DNA from: Halomonas sp. 1513
GTDB taxonomy: Bacteria; Pseudomonadota; Gammaproteobacteria; Pseudomonadales; Halomonadaceae
DNA length: 64,000 nucleotides
Direction: 5' to 3'
Assembly: GCA_001971685.1 (NCBI GenBank)
Contig: CP019326.1
Location: 868,001-932,000, forward strand
A program made the translations under genes and the position numbers. This document shows, piece by piece, positions 26,559 to 34,632 of this stretch (the stretch's first letter is position 1; every line of letters starts with the position of its first letter). The notes beneath the pieces were generated by a model. The model had not been told where the DNA came from. It made no database searches and saw only the letters and a program-made list of their open reading frames with translations.

Positions 26559-28295
26559 CTATTGCACCCCCTTTCGCATCGCCTCCAGGGATAGATCCAC
26601 CACGATCGGGTCATGGTCCGAGGAACGAAAGGGGTCGGGGCGGAAGTGGGGTGCCGCATTGTCCGGGCCATCGTAGCCGAGGAAAGGCGGCTCGTCGGCG
26701 TTGATCTGCCACGGCCGAACCTCGGCGCTGGCCGCGGCCAGTTCGGGGCTGGCCAGGGCATGGTCGAGGTAGCCCGACTCGCCGCGGAACACATAGCTAT
26801 AGCGGTGCTCCGGGGGGAGCTCCCGGGCCAGCAGATCGACCAAGCCGGCATCGCTCAGGACGCGGATCGGGTCCTCGGCGCCGTAGGCGTTGAGGTCGCC
26901 GATCAGCAGCAGGCGCGAGTGCCCCTCGGCGGCAGCGAGTCGCTCGAGGAAAGCGCTCATGGCCTGGGCCTGGGCCACCCGACGCTCATTCCAGCAGCCC
27001 TGGCCGCGGTCGATATCGCCCCGCGCCGGGCAGCCGGTCTTGGCCTTGAAGTGGGCGGTGGCCACGCCAAAGGCCGGGCCGCCTTCCCGGCTGCGGAAGA
27101 AGGCCGCCAGCGGCGGACGGTGGTGTGCCGGGTGATCATCGGCGTATAGCTCGCTCACGGCCTCGACCCGATCCGGGCGGTAGAGCAGCGCGACCTTGAT
27201 GGCGTCAGAGCCGCGGTCGGCGCTCCCACCGACGGCGCGATAGCGCACCCCGGTGCGCTCACTGAGCTGCTCGACCAGGTCTTGCAGGGCAGCGGGGGCG
27301 TTCTCGACCTCCACCAGGGCCAGGATGTCCGCCTCGAGGCCGGCCACCGCGGCGCCCAGCTTGGCTCGCTGGCGCTCCAGTGCGGCGGCGTTGGCGGCGC
27401 CGCGCTGGCCGAGGGTGGTGAAGTAGTTCTCGACGTTGAAGGTGGCCACCCGGAGCCGCTCGCCCGGCTCGTCGAGCGGCCCCGGGCGCGGATTGGCCTC
27501 CGTGAAGCGCGGCTCACGGGTCGGGTGCAGGCGGTGGGCGTCGAAGGCGTAGGTGAGCACCCCGGTGAGCCCCTCGACGCGGCTGCCGACGCGGCGCGTG
27601 CCGTCGTCGTTGAGGTAGGGGATCGGGCTCGGCATGGCGCGGTAGCTGCCGTCGTCGAGCATCAGCACGGCGCGCGTCTGGTCCGTGTCGGGCGCATTGG
27701 TGGGCCGGAACAGGCGCTCGTGGGCCAGCCTCAGGCTGCCGTAGCGGCCTAGCTCATAGTTACCGGTGACGATGAGCGTCTGGGGGAAGGTCACCAGCCG
27801 TCCTTCCAGTCGCGCCAGGGTTTCCTCATCGAGGGGCCAGGTCAGCGCATGCGGTTCGGGCAGCGGGGTGCGGCCACACACGTCGACTCGCTCGACCCGC
27901 TGTAGCTGGACCTGGCCGCGATGCTCGCCGGTTCGCGCGTGGAGCTGGACGTGCGTGCCTGGGACGATACGCTCGGCGTCATCCGCGCTGGCCGCCGGCA
28001 TGTAGACGAATAACCCCACCGGGTCCTGTGCGGTCACCTGCTGCAGGTAGAACCCGTTGAGCCTGTCGCGGCCCAGGAAGGCGCCGGTGACTACGCCTTC
28101 GGCGATCACCTCGCGGCCGGCGGGTAGCGGCGGTCGTTGATCTTGGCCCTTGATGGCGGCCAGGTCGGTGTCGGACGCGATGGGGCAGCTGGCCGCCGCC
28201 GGTGCCGCCGTCAGCAGCAGGCCCAGCAGCAGGACCGCTAGCCCGGCCAGGGCAGGGCGCGTGGCGTTGCGGCGGGGCGGTAGGGGAGCGGTCAT
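26559..28295 (-). CDS. ExeM/NucH-like secreted nuclease
   Basis: 578 residues. Signal peptide (LAVLLLGLLLTAAPAAA), an OB-fold-like segment (about 45-260, with VIAEGVVTGAF and GFYLQQ), then an endonuclease/exonuclease/phosphatase domain from about residue 275: RVATFNVENYF, VEVENAPAALQDLV, LLLIGDLNAYGAEDP and RSSDHDPIVVDL, which contain the Asn, Glu, Asp and His residues expected at the metal site. Such enzymes degrade extracellular DNA for phosphate or nitrogen, or shape biofilm. The start is at the end of azlD (ATGA overlap), an unusual operon partner. Confidence 0.9.
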   Translation of the reverse strand: MTAPLPPRRNATRPALAGLAVLLLGLLLTAAPAAASCPIASDTDLAAIKGQDQRPPLPAGREVIAEGVVTGAFLGRDRLNGFYLQQVTAQDPVGLFVYMPAASADDAERIVPGTHVQLHARTGEHRGQVQLQRVERVDVCGRTPLPEPHALTWPLDEETLARLEGRLVTFPQTLIVTGNYELGRYGSLRLAHERLFRPTNAPDTDQTRAVLMLDDGSYRAMPSPIPYLNDDGTRRVGSRVEGLTGVLTYAFDAHRLHPTREPRFTEANPRPGPLDEPGERLRVATFNVENYFTTLGQRGAANAAALERQRAKLGAAVAGLEADILALVEVENAPAALQDLVEQLSERTGVRYRAVGGSADRGSDAIKVALLYRPDRVEAVSELYADDHPAHHRPPLAAFFRSREGGPAFGVATAHFKAKTGCPARGDIDRGQGCWNERRVAQAQAMSAFLERLAAAEGHSRLLLIGDLNAYGAEDPIRVLSDAGLVDLLARELPPEHRYSYVFRGESGYLDHALASPELAAASAEVRPWQINADEPPFLGYDGPDNAAPHFRPDPFRSSDHDPIVVDLSLEAMRKGVQ

Positions 28296-28648
28296 GGGGT
28301 AGGGGAGGCCAGGGCCGCCAGCATCACCACGGCGCCATAGGCGGCGACGCCTGCAGCGATCGGCCAGCCGAGCGAACGTAGCCGGTACCACACCACCAGG
28401 GTCGCGAACATGCCGATGGCAGTGGCGAGCCAGGCGCTGGCGCCGTTGGTGGCAGGGACCAGCGAAACCCCGAGTACTGCGGCGATCATCATGGGGCCGA
28501 GGATGCCGAGCCATTGGGGCATGGCGTCTAGGCGCTCGTCACCGTCCAAGCGTGCCAGGCGCCGCCGCATCCACAGCAGCGGCAGCAGTCGCATGAGGAA
28601 GGTTCCAGCCGCCGAGCCCAGCACGGCCAACCACAGGGCGCTACTCAT
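28292..28648 (-). CDS. azlD: AzlD family branched-chain amino acid permease subunit
   Basis: 118 residues, four membrane helices with the family core FLMRLLPLLWMRRRL and GPMMIAAVLGVSLVP. Small partner of AzlC in branched-chain amino-acid export (the YgaZH/AzlCD type). Its first 8 bases overlap azlC, and its stop overlaps the nuclease gene start. Confidence 0.88.
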   Translation of the reverse strand: MSSALWLAVLGSAAGTFLMRLLPLLWMRRRLARLDGDERLDAMPQWLGILGPMMIAAVLGVSLVPATNGASAWLATAIGMFATLVVWYRLRSLGWPIAAGVAAYGAVVMLAALASPTP

Positions 28649-29372
28649 GGCGGTCTCCTGGTGCGGGCAGGTGGCGTCTCACCGTGTAAAAGCACAGGGC
28701 GCCACAGGCGGCGGCCAACGGAATCGCCGCGTTGGTCAGCCCCGCTACGGTAAGCAGCAAGGCCACGACGATACTGCTGCATAGGGCCAGCGCCCAGCGC
28801 CTCGAGGTGAAGCGCGGCGCCACCAGTACCAGGAACAGGGCGGGGAGCGCGAAGGGCATGACCTCACCGAGTAGCGGCCAGCGGCGGGTCAGCTCCTCGC
28901 CTGCCACGGCGCCCAGCGCAGTGCCGCCGATCCAACTGAACCAGGCCAGCAGGGCAACGCCGGTAAACCAGCCGAGGCGCCGGCTGGCCGGCATCTGCGG
29001 CAGGCGGGCGTGGGCCAGGGCGAAGACCTGATCGGTGAGGCCGTGCATCAGCCAGGGCCAGGCGCGGCTGGTGGTCAGCCAGGGGGCGATATTGGGGGCA
29101 TAGACCACGTGGCGTGCATTGATCAGCAGCGTCATGGCCACCACCAGCCACAGCGGCGATCCGGCGGCGACCATGCCGACAAACAGGAACTGCGAGGCAC
29201 CGGCATACAGCAGCGTAGAGATGATCACCGCCTCCCAGGTGCTGAAACCGGCCTGGGTGGCGATCAACCCGAAGGAGATCGCCACCGGCACATAGCCGCC
29301 GAGCAGCGGGGTGGCCTCGCGCAGGCCGGTCAGCCAGGCGCGGGAGGATGGGGCGGTGGCTTGCAGGCTCAT
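28641..29372 (-). CDS. azlC: AzlC family branched-chain amino acid permease
   Basis: 243 residues with five to six membrane helices. Diagnostic segments are LLGGYVPVAISFGLIATQAG, STLLYAGASQFLFVGM and LLINARHVVYAPNIAPWL. Large subunit of an AzlCD-type exporter of valine, leucine or related compounds. First gene of azlC-azlD-exeM-like on the minus strand. About 120 bp separate it from the upstream hydrolase gene end. Confidence 0.9.
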   Translation of the reverse strand: MSLQATAPSSRAWLTGLREATPLLGGYVPVAISFGLIATQAGFSTWEAVIISTLLYAGASQFLFVGMVAAGSPLWLVVAMTLLINARHVVYAPNIAPWLTTSRAWPWLMHGLTDQVFALAHARLPQMPASRRLGWFTGVALLAWFSWIGGTALGAVAGEELTRRWPLLGEVMPFALPALFLVLVAPRFTSRRWALALCSSIVVALLLTVAGLTNAAIPLAAACGALCFYTVRRHLPAPGDRHE

Positions 29373-29494
29373 GGGCCGGGCTCCTGATAATAGGCGGTGG
29401 TGAGCAGCAGCGTGGCCCAGGTGACTCCTTTTGATTAGCGTTTTATAAAAGTGGCCTTAGCCTGTCAAATCGTTTCCTGGCGCTCTAGGTCGCT

Positions 29495-30352
29495 TCAGTC
29501 GTTCAGGGTGCGATCCAGCAGCAACAGGGTGGACTGCCAGGAGACGGCGTCGGCGATGGGGTCATAGCCCAGCGGCAAGCCGAACTCTTCTCCGGCAGCA
29601 TCGGCGCCCGGGTTGGTAAAGCTATGGGTGGCGTCGTGGTAGTTGATCACCTCGATCTCGGCACCGGTGGCGGCCAGGGCGCTGGCCATGGCCTCGAGGT
29701 CGTCCCGGGAGACCATCGGGTCGGCGGCGCCGTTGTGGATCTGCACGACGCCGTCGAAGTCGGCCGGCGTGTCGACGGCCTGTGTCGGGCTGCCGTGATA
29801 GCTGACTACCGCCTCCAGCGGCATGCCCGCCAGCGCCATGTTCATCACCACACTGCCGCCGAAGCAGTAGCCGATCGCCGCCATGCCGCCGTCGGCCACG
29901 GCGGGGTGCTCGCGCAGCTGTGCCATGGCGGCTTCTAGGCGGTTGCGCGCCCCCGGCCAGTTCTGCATGACCTGGGAGGAGAACTCACCGGCCTGGTCGG
30001 GGTGGTCGGCGGTCTGGCCGCCGCCGTACATATCGACCGCAAGCGCCACGAAGCCAAGTGCGGCGAGCTGGTCGGCGCGATGCTTGACGTAGTCGTTGAG
30101 ACCCCACCATTCGTGCACGATCAGCACCGCGGGGCGGGGGGTGGTATCGCTGGCGCTGCGGGCCAGATAGCCGTGGTAGGTTTCGCCGTCGGCACTGTAT
30201 TCGAAGCGCTCGCCTTCCACCTGGGGGCCCCAGGTCAATGCAGACTCGCCATCACGGAGAGTGTCGGGGGAGGCGATATCGGTGTCGGCGAGGGCAGGGC
30301 CGGCCGCTAGTCCCGCGGCCAGGCCGAGGGAGAGAAGGAGTCGCTTGGCCAT
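29495..30352 (-). CDS. Exported dienelactone hydrolase family protein
   Basis: 285 residues with an N-terminal signal peptide (LLLSLGLAAGLAAGPALA), so periplasmic or surface. Alpha/beta hydrolase of the dienelactone hydrolase type: VLIVHEWWGLNDYVKHRAD, VALAVDMYGGGQTADHP, nucleophile elbow GYCFGG with Cys, acid in GAADPMVSRDD, and His in HDATHSFTNPGAD. True dienelactone hydrolases act in chloroaromatic degradation, but exported relatives have unknown substrates. Monocistronic as far as I can see. Confidence 0.88.
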   Translation of the reverse strand: MAKRLLLSLGLAAGLAAGPALADTDIASPDTLRDGESALTWGPQVEGERFEYSADGETYHGYLARSASDTTPRPAVLIVHEWWGLNDYVKHRADQLAALGFVALAVDMYGGGQTADHPDQAGEFSSQVMQNWPGARNRLEAAMAQLREHPAVADGGMAAIGYCFGGSVVMNMALAGMPLEAVVSYHGSPTQAVDTPADFDGVVQIHNGAADPMVSRDDLEAMASALAATGAEIEVINYHDATHSFTNPGADAAGEEFGLPLGYDPIADAVSWQSTLLLLDRTLND

Positions 30353-30600
30353 GGTGGTTCGTCCTGTGTCGAAGGAAGGTTGCCTGCTGCCTTATCACCA
30401 TAGCTGGCTGCGGGCGATCAGGCATGAGCGGGGTTTCATCAGTAGAAGTGCGTTGCAGTGTACAAGATTTTTGTTATTTCTTGTACTGCTTATGTGATAC
30501 CTCTTTCTTCAAGATTACATTTTTTGCTTTAAAAACATATAAATATATTGTTTTTGGAGCGAGGTGGGATGAGGCGAGTGTATAAAAAGCGGTGAAATAC
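30353..30600. other. AT-rich intergenic segment with an 8-bp inverted repeat
   Basis: No gene recognised between the hydrolase start and the sRNA promoter. The DNA from 30455 to 30600 is strikingly AT-rich for this genome. It holds a perfect inverted repeat GTACAAGA / TCTTGTAC at 30460-30486 with an 11-bp spacer, about 150 bp upstream of the predicted sRNA start. That is a plausible binding site for the regulator of the sRNA (GacA-like control of rsm/csr RNAs acts from upstream sites), but the sequence is not the Pseudomonas GacA box. Confidence 0.5.
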
Positions 30601-30629
30601 TTGTACATCCAGGTTTGGTTGTCTATGGT
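30601..30629 (+). promoter_or_regulatory. Promoter of the CsrB/RsmZ-like sRNA
   Basis: -35 TTGTAC (30601-30606), 17-bp spacer, -10 TATGGT (30624-30629). Predicted transcription start near 30636. Confidence 0.55.
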
Positions 30630-30635
30630 TAAGTC

Positions 30636-30794
30636 AGCTCCCGCGCAACGGATCGCGTGGATTGCCAGGACGCTCAGGCCAGGATGGCCTACTGGACAGG
30701 GACGGCTCTCACGACAGGATGTCATGATCGCCAAGGAGTCCACCGAGCCCCGACACCCCTGCTACTTGCCCCCTCCCTCAGGGGGCATTTTTTT
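30636..30794 (+). ncRNA. CsrB/RsmZ-type CsrA-sequestering small RNA
   Basis: About 160 nt from a predicted promoter to a strong terminator. It contains eight GGA motifs between 30649 and 30760. Several sit in hairpin loops: GGCC-AGGAT-GGCC (around 30672-30686) and GAC-AGGAT-GTC (around 30712-30724) are perfect stem-loops with the AGGA in the loop, the high-affinity CsrA site. No convincing ORF matches this pattern. Such RNAs bind multiple copies of CsrA/RsmA and relieve its repression of mRNAs, controlling motility, biofilm and carbon storage. Family membership is inferred from motif density and structure, not from a covariance search. Confidence 0.8.
30767..30794 (+). terminator. Terminator of the sRNA
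   Basis: Stem TGCCCCCT / AGGGGGCA with loop CCCTC, followed by seven T. Confidence 0.9.
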
Positions 30795-30998
30795 GCTGAC
30801 CGGGGGCCGGGAAATGATGCGCGCAGCATAACCTGAGTTAGCGTATCGAGGGGGGAAGACTGAGATGGTGGAGGTTGGAGGCGTGTCTCGATATCCAAAG
30901 TCGGGTCAGGCCCTGGCCCAACCGGCGAGCGTGTAGCGCTCAGGCATTACGGTTGGCTATTTCACCATCTGTACATTCGCTGTGCAGGGAGGTGCGAT

Positions 30999-31085
30999 GT
31001 GCTGAAGTTCCTTGCGGGTGCGGCAAGTGTGAGCTTCCTGATGGGCATGATCGCGATGTTGATTTTCGTGCTGACAGGTTTGTAG
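30999..31085 (+). CDS. 28-residue single-helix membrane peptide
   Basis: GTG start with GGGAGG eight bases upstream, 28 codons, TAG stop. The product begins MLKFLAGAASVSFLMGMI and ends VLTGL: one hydrophobic helix with a single Lys near the N terminus. A strong terminator lies 33 bp after the stop, and an untranslated segment precedes it. The combination of ribosome binding site, helix and terminator supports a real small membrane protein. Function unknown; type I toxins and small membrane regulators have similar shapes. Confidence 0.5.
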   Translation: MLKFLAGAASVSFLMGMIAMLIFVLTGL

Positions 31086-31118
31086 GGGCTCGACGGCCCT
31101 GACACATGTAAAACATGA

Positions 31119-31149
31119 CGAAACCCCCGGTCAATGGCCGGGGGTTTCG
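31119..31149. terminator. Bidirectional terminator
   Basis: CGAAACCCCCGG / CCGGGGGTTTCG, 12-bp perfect stem with a 7-base loop, A and T runs on both sides. It serves the small peptide gene on + and the DUF6164 gene on -. Confidence 0.85.
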
Positions 31150-31172
31150 TCTTGTTAGGCTAGGTGGCGTGG

Positions 31173-31532
31173 CTAGAGCGACACGAAGGGCAGCAGCGAC
31201 AGGGTCAGGACCGCCGCGGCGGCCAGGGTCAGGGCGATCACCTGCAGCGGCCGCTCGCGCAGGCGCTGACACAGGCTGAGCGGCTCGCCGCGAGCCTCAC
31301 GCTCGGCCAGGTCCTGCTGCATGCGCTCGGCGAGGCGCGCCTGGTAGGCGTCGAGTGCGGCGCGCGCTTCGGGCAGTTGAGACTCGTCGCGTAGCCAGAT
31401 CGCGGCCACCGAGAGCTTCCAGCGGCCTGCACTGGTCTCGTAGACATCGAAGCCGCCCTCGTCGAGCAGTTGCCGCACCTCGGCGGCTTCCTCCTCGGGC
31501 ACGCCGCCGAGCCGGAACAGCAGTACCGCCAT
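31173..31532 (-). CDS. DUF6164 family protein
   Basis: 119 residues. The N-terminal half (MAVLLFRLGGVPEEEAAEVR, then YETSAGRWKLSVAAIWLRDE) is the DUF6164 pattern, a small domain common in marine gammaproteobacteria and Pseudomonas that looks like a putative signal-transducing (PII-like) fold. The C terminus has a single membrane helix (VIALTLAAAAVLTLSLLPF). Function unknown. It overlaps nothing and lies 3 bp after the L,D-transpeptidase gene end, so they form a two-gene unit. Confidence 0.75.
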   Translation of the reverse strand: MAVLLFRLGGVPEEEAAEVRQLLDEGGFDVYETSAGRWKLSVAAIWLRDESQLPEARAALDAYQARLAERMQQDLAEREARGEPLSLCQRLRERPLQVIALTLAAAAVLTLSLLPFVSL

Positions 31533-31535
31533 TGG

Positions 31536-32270
31536 CTACCTCGCCGCCTGGTAGTGGATATCGAGTGCCTGATCGAGGCTGCCGCCGCGGGTGTCGATGC
31601 TATTGGCCAGCGTGGCGACCTGGCCGCAGCTGATATAGTCCGACTCGGCGAGCCACTGCGGATCGGGGTAGTAGGCGAACAGGTAGTGGTCTTCCTTGAT
31701 GTTATCGATCAGCGGCCGGGCGATCTCCTGGCGCACCGCCGGGCAGCCGAAGCTGCGCCCCAGGCGGCCGTTCTCGGCAATGAACTGCTCGCTGACGTAG
31801 TCGGCGCCGTGGACCACGATGGCGCGTTGGTAGGCCAGATCGTTGACCCCGGCCTCGAGTCCCTCGAGGCGCATGGAGTAGCCGTTGGCACCATAGTAGC
31901 TATTCAAGGTACGAAACAGCCCCAGGCTCGACTGATGGCTCTCGGGGGTGTTGGAGAACCATTCGGCCTGCTCGTCGCCGCTGCCTCGGCCGTGGGAGAC
32001 CAGCTCCTCGAACAGCAGTCGCTCGTTCTTGAGGTCGAAGACCCACAGCCGCGGCTGGTTGGCACTGCGTGAGAAATCGATCACCGCCAGGCGCTCGGCG
32101 TCGGGGTCGGCGCACTGCACGGCGCTGGCGGCGAGGCGCAGCACCTGAGGCTCGGCCGCGGGAGCCAGGCGCTGCAGGCTGTCGGCGAGTAGTACATGGG
32201 CCTGGGCGGATACGGGCAGGATAAGCGCCAGGGCGAGCCCGGCGACGGGGAGGCGTGAGGCGATTGGCAT
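31536..32270 (-). CDS. Murein L,D-transpeptidase catalytic-domain family protein
   Basis: 244 residues. Signal peptide (LPVAGLALALILPVSAQA), then a YkuD-like domain: WVFDLKNERLLFEELVSHGR, SSLGLFRTLNSYYGANGYSM, AIVVHGADYVSE and the catalytic SFGCPAVR (Cys), with His in VVHGAD. The motif is SFGCP rather than the usual SxGC(I/V)R, as in the YkuD_2 branch. It is probably periplasmic and modifies peptidoglycan cross-links. Start ATG 32270 chosen for the signal peptide. The gene is divergent from another L,D-transpeptidase 103 bp away. Confidence 0.85.
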   Translation of the reverse strand: MPIASRLPVAGLALALILPVSAQAHVLLADSLQRLAPAAEPQVLRLAASAVQCADPDAERLAVIDFSRSANQPRLWVFDLKNERLLFEELVSHGRGSGDEQAEWFSNTPESHQSSLGLFRTLNSYYGANGYSMRLEGLEAGVNDLAYQRAIVVHGADYVSEQFIAENGRLGRSFGCPAVRQEIARPLIDNIKEDHYLFAYYPDPQWLAESDYISCGQVATLANSIDTRGGSLDQALDIHYQAAR

Positions 32271-32373
32271 TGTTATGACGTCTCCGGCGCAACAGAATGA
32301 ACCAATAAACGGCGCTATTATGAACAGAATAGGTGGCATCAGCCAAACCAGGGACGGTACAGGGGAGCGTCAG

Positions 32374-34017
32374 ATGAGGACAGTGGGGCAGTGGCGCCGC
32401 GTGCGCGCGTGGCTCGTGGCCGGGCTGGGGCTGTATGTTGCCCTGCTGGCGGCGCCCGGCGTGGCCGGACAAGCGCTGGCGCCGGCCATCGAGTCGCAGC
32501 TGGCCACCAGCGGCTCGCGGGATGCCGATCTCGCCGCGTTCTATCGTAGCCGGGCGCACCATGCGCTATGGCAGTCGCCCGAGCGGGTCGCGGCGCTGAG
32601 GGATGCCGTCGCCACCCTAGAGGACGACGGACTCTCGCCGGGCGATTACCTGCCCGATGATCTCGTCGCGCGCCGCGCCGCGCTCGGCGAGGACGAGTCG
32701 GCACATGTGCGCTTCGAGCTGGACGCCACCCGGGGCCTGCTCAAGGCGATGCGCCATCTGGCCCGCGGCAAGACCGACCCGCGGCGCCTGGAAGAGGACT
32801 GGAGCATTGCGCTGGCCGGCTACACGCCGGACTGGGCGGCGCTGTCGCAGCAGCTCGACGCCGGCGATATCGAGGCGGCGCTCGACCAGGCGCGTCCCGA
32901 TGGCAGCTTCTACCAGGCGCTGCGCGACGGGCTCTCGCACTACCGCAGCGTGGCCGCCAGCGGCGGCTGGCCGACGCTGCCCGAGCGCAGTGAGTCGCTG
33001 CGCGAGGGCGACCGGCATCCCGATGTGGCGCTGCTGCGCCAGCGCCTGGCGGTGGAGCGCGATCCGGCAAGCCTGCCGGCCGACGCCGACTACTATCCGC
33101 GGGTCGAGCTGGATGCCGGGGCGGACGCCGGCGACGATGCCGAGCGCTTCGATGCCGAGCTGGCCCGCGAGGTGCGCTTCTTCCAGCGCCGCCACCTGCT
33201 CGAGCCGGATGCGGTGGTCGGGCGCCACACCCGCCAGGCGCTCAATGTGCCGGTGGAGGCGCGCGTCGACCAGCTGCGCGTCAACCTCGAGCGCGCCCGC
33301 TGGCTGCTGCACGACCTGCCGGCCGCCTACGTGCTGGTCGACATCGCCGGCTACGAGCTGCATCACGTGCGCGAGCATGGCGACGACTGGCGCACGCGAA
33401 TCGTGGTCGGCCAGCCGTATCGCGAAACGCCGTCGATTCGCTCCGCGATCACCCACCTGACCTTCAATCCGACCTGGACGATTCCGCCGACGATCTTCCG
33501 CGAGGACAAACTGCCGCGGATCCGCGACGACCTCGGCTATCTCGAGGAAGCCAACCTGCGCGTGCTGGCGCCGAGCGGCGAGGAGCTCGACCCCGCCGAG
33601 GTCGACTGGGACAACCCCGGCGGTGTGATGCTGCGCCAGGCGGCGGGGGGCGACAACCCGCTCGGCAACCTGGTGATCCGCTTTCCCAACGACCACGCCA
33701 TCTACCTGCATGACACCCCGGCCCGAGGGCTCTTCAACCGTGCCCAGCGCGCCGCCAGCTCGGGCTGCATTCGCGTCGAGCACGTCGAGGAGCTGGCGCG
33801 CCAGCTCCTCGACGACAGCCAGCGCTGGAGCGCCGCCGACGTCCGTGAGCGGATCGAAATGGAGCGCACCGGCAACGTCTCGCTGGCCAATCGGGTGCCG
33901 GTGATCCTCAGCTACTGGACCGCGAGCCCCGACGAATTTGGTGGCATCGCCTTCCGGCCCGACATCTACGGCCGCGATGCCGCGGTGCGGCGTGCGCTGG
34001 ACGCCCCGGCGGGTTAG
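32374..34017 (+). CDS. L,D-transpeptidase, YcbB/LdtD-like
   Basis: 547 residues. Signal peptide (WLVAGLGLYVALLAAPGVAG), an N-terminal scaffold domain (residues 40-200), a peptidoglycan-binding segment (HPDVALLRQRLAVE ... VREVRFFQRRHLLEPDAVVG) and a YkuD catalytic domain: VGQPYRETPSIRSAITHL, FNPTWTIPPTIFREDKLP, IYLHDTPARGLFNRAQRAAS and SGCIRVEHVEELA with the catalytic Cys. Makes 3-3 cross-links in periplasmic peptidoglycan. ATG 32374 has GGGGAG upstream; an in-frame ATG at 32320 is possible. The short divergent spacer must contain both promoters. Confidence 0.9.
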   Translation: MRTVGQWRRVRAWLVAGLGLYVALLAAPGVAGQALAPAIESQLATSGSRDADLAAFYRSRAHHALWQSPERVAALRDAVATLEDDGLSPGDYLPDDLVARRAALGEDESAHVRFELDATRGLLKAMRHLARGKTDPRRLEEDWSIALAGYTPDWAALSQQLDAGDIEAALDQARPDGSFYQALRDGLSHYRSVAASGGWPTLPERSESLREGDRHPDVALLRQRLAVERDPASLPADADYYPRVELDAGADAGDDAERFDAELAREVRFFQRRHLLEPDAVVGRHTRQALNVPVEARVDQLRVNLERARWLLHDLPAAYVLVDIAGYELHHVREHGDDWRTRIVVGQPYRETPSIRSAITHLTFNPTWTIPPTIFREDKLPRIRDDLGYLEEANLRVLAPSGEELDPAEVDWDNPGGVMLRQAAGGDNPLGNLVIRFPNDHAIYLHDTPARGLFNRAQRAASSGCIRVEHVEELARQLLDDSQRWSAADVRERIEMERTGNVSLANRVPVILSYWTASPDEFGGIAFRPDIYGRDAAVRRALDAPAG

Positions 34018-34205
34018 CGAAAAATATGTTTGACTCGCGGCGGAGAAGCGCGCATGCTGTTTTGGCAGTTGGTTAGCAAGTTGTATATCGTCAGTAGAAA
34101 TCGAACGTTGTCAGAATCAATTTCGGTCGCCTGGTGTATCTCCTTGTCTTACCCACTCGATACGGGTAATTCCCGCAACATCATCAAGCATTAGGAAATT
34201 GAAAA

Positions 34206-34409
34206 ATGGCAACTGGTACCGTTAAGTGGTTCAACGACACCAAAGGTTTCGGCTTCATCTCTCCGGACGATAACGGCGACGACCTGTTCGCGCACTTCTC
34301 CGAAATTCAAGCTGACGGCTTCAAAACCCTGCAAGACGGTCAGAAGGTCTCCTTCGACGTCACCCAGGGCAAGAAAGGCCTTCAGGCTTCCAACATCAAA
34401 GTCATCTAA
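34206..34409 (+). CDS. Cold shock protein (CspA family)
   Basis: 67 residues, a single S1-like cold-shock domain. RNA-binding motifs RNP1 KGFGFI and RNP2 DLFAHF are intact. Binds single-stranded RNA and DNA and melts mRNA structure. A leader of up to about 185 bp (34018-34205) with AT-rich text precedes it, consistent with a long 5' UTR as in other csp genes; a cold-shock box was not demonstrated. A short GC hairpin follows. Confidence 0.95.
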   Translation: MATGTVKWFNDTKGFGFISPDDNGDDLFAHFSEIQADGFKTLQDGQKVSFDVTQGKKGLQASNIKVI

Positions 34410-34446
34410 TCGCTGACATTTGATGTGTCCCTTGCGAGGGACAATA

Positions 34447-34471
34447 CAAGGCCCGCCATGTGCGGGCCTTG
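34447..34471 (+). terminator. Terminator of the cold-shock gene
   Basis: CAAGGCCCGC / GCGGGCCTTG, 10-bp perfect stem with loop CATGT. The T-run after it is poor (TGCGTTT). Confidence 0.65.
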
Positions 34472-34632
34472 TGCGTTTCTGGGCCTTCTCCGCATTGGCC
34501 CGATCTTCCTCCCCGGTTCCCTCTCTTCTTTTTTAATTCTATTTTCGAATAGATAAATTTCTACAAATAACTTTTAGCTATAAAGATTGGCCGTCACAAT
34601 GGCAGCGTTATTCTCTTGCCAATGGACTGCCG

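Noticed and set aside
30460..30606. TetR operators by virtue of TGTACA or TTGTAC near the sRNA
   Set aside because: TGTACA-like hexamers occur here, but without the 10-bp phasing seen at the dgcA and TetR promoters; the inverted repeat is a different pattern.
30592..30831. 79-codon open frame across the sRNA
   Set aside because: No homologous-looking domain, poor ribosome binding site, and the segment is explained by GGA hairpins and a terminator.
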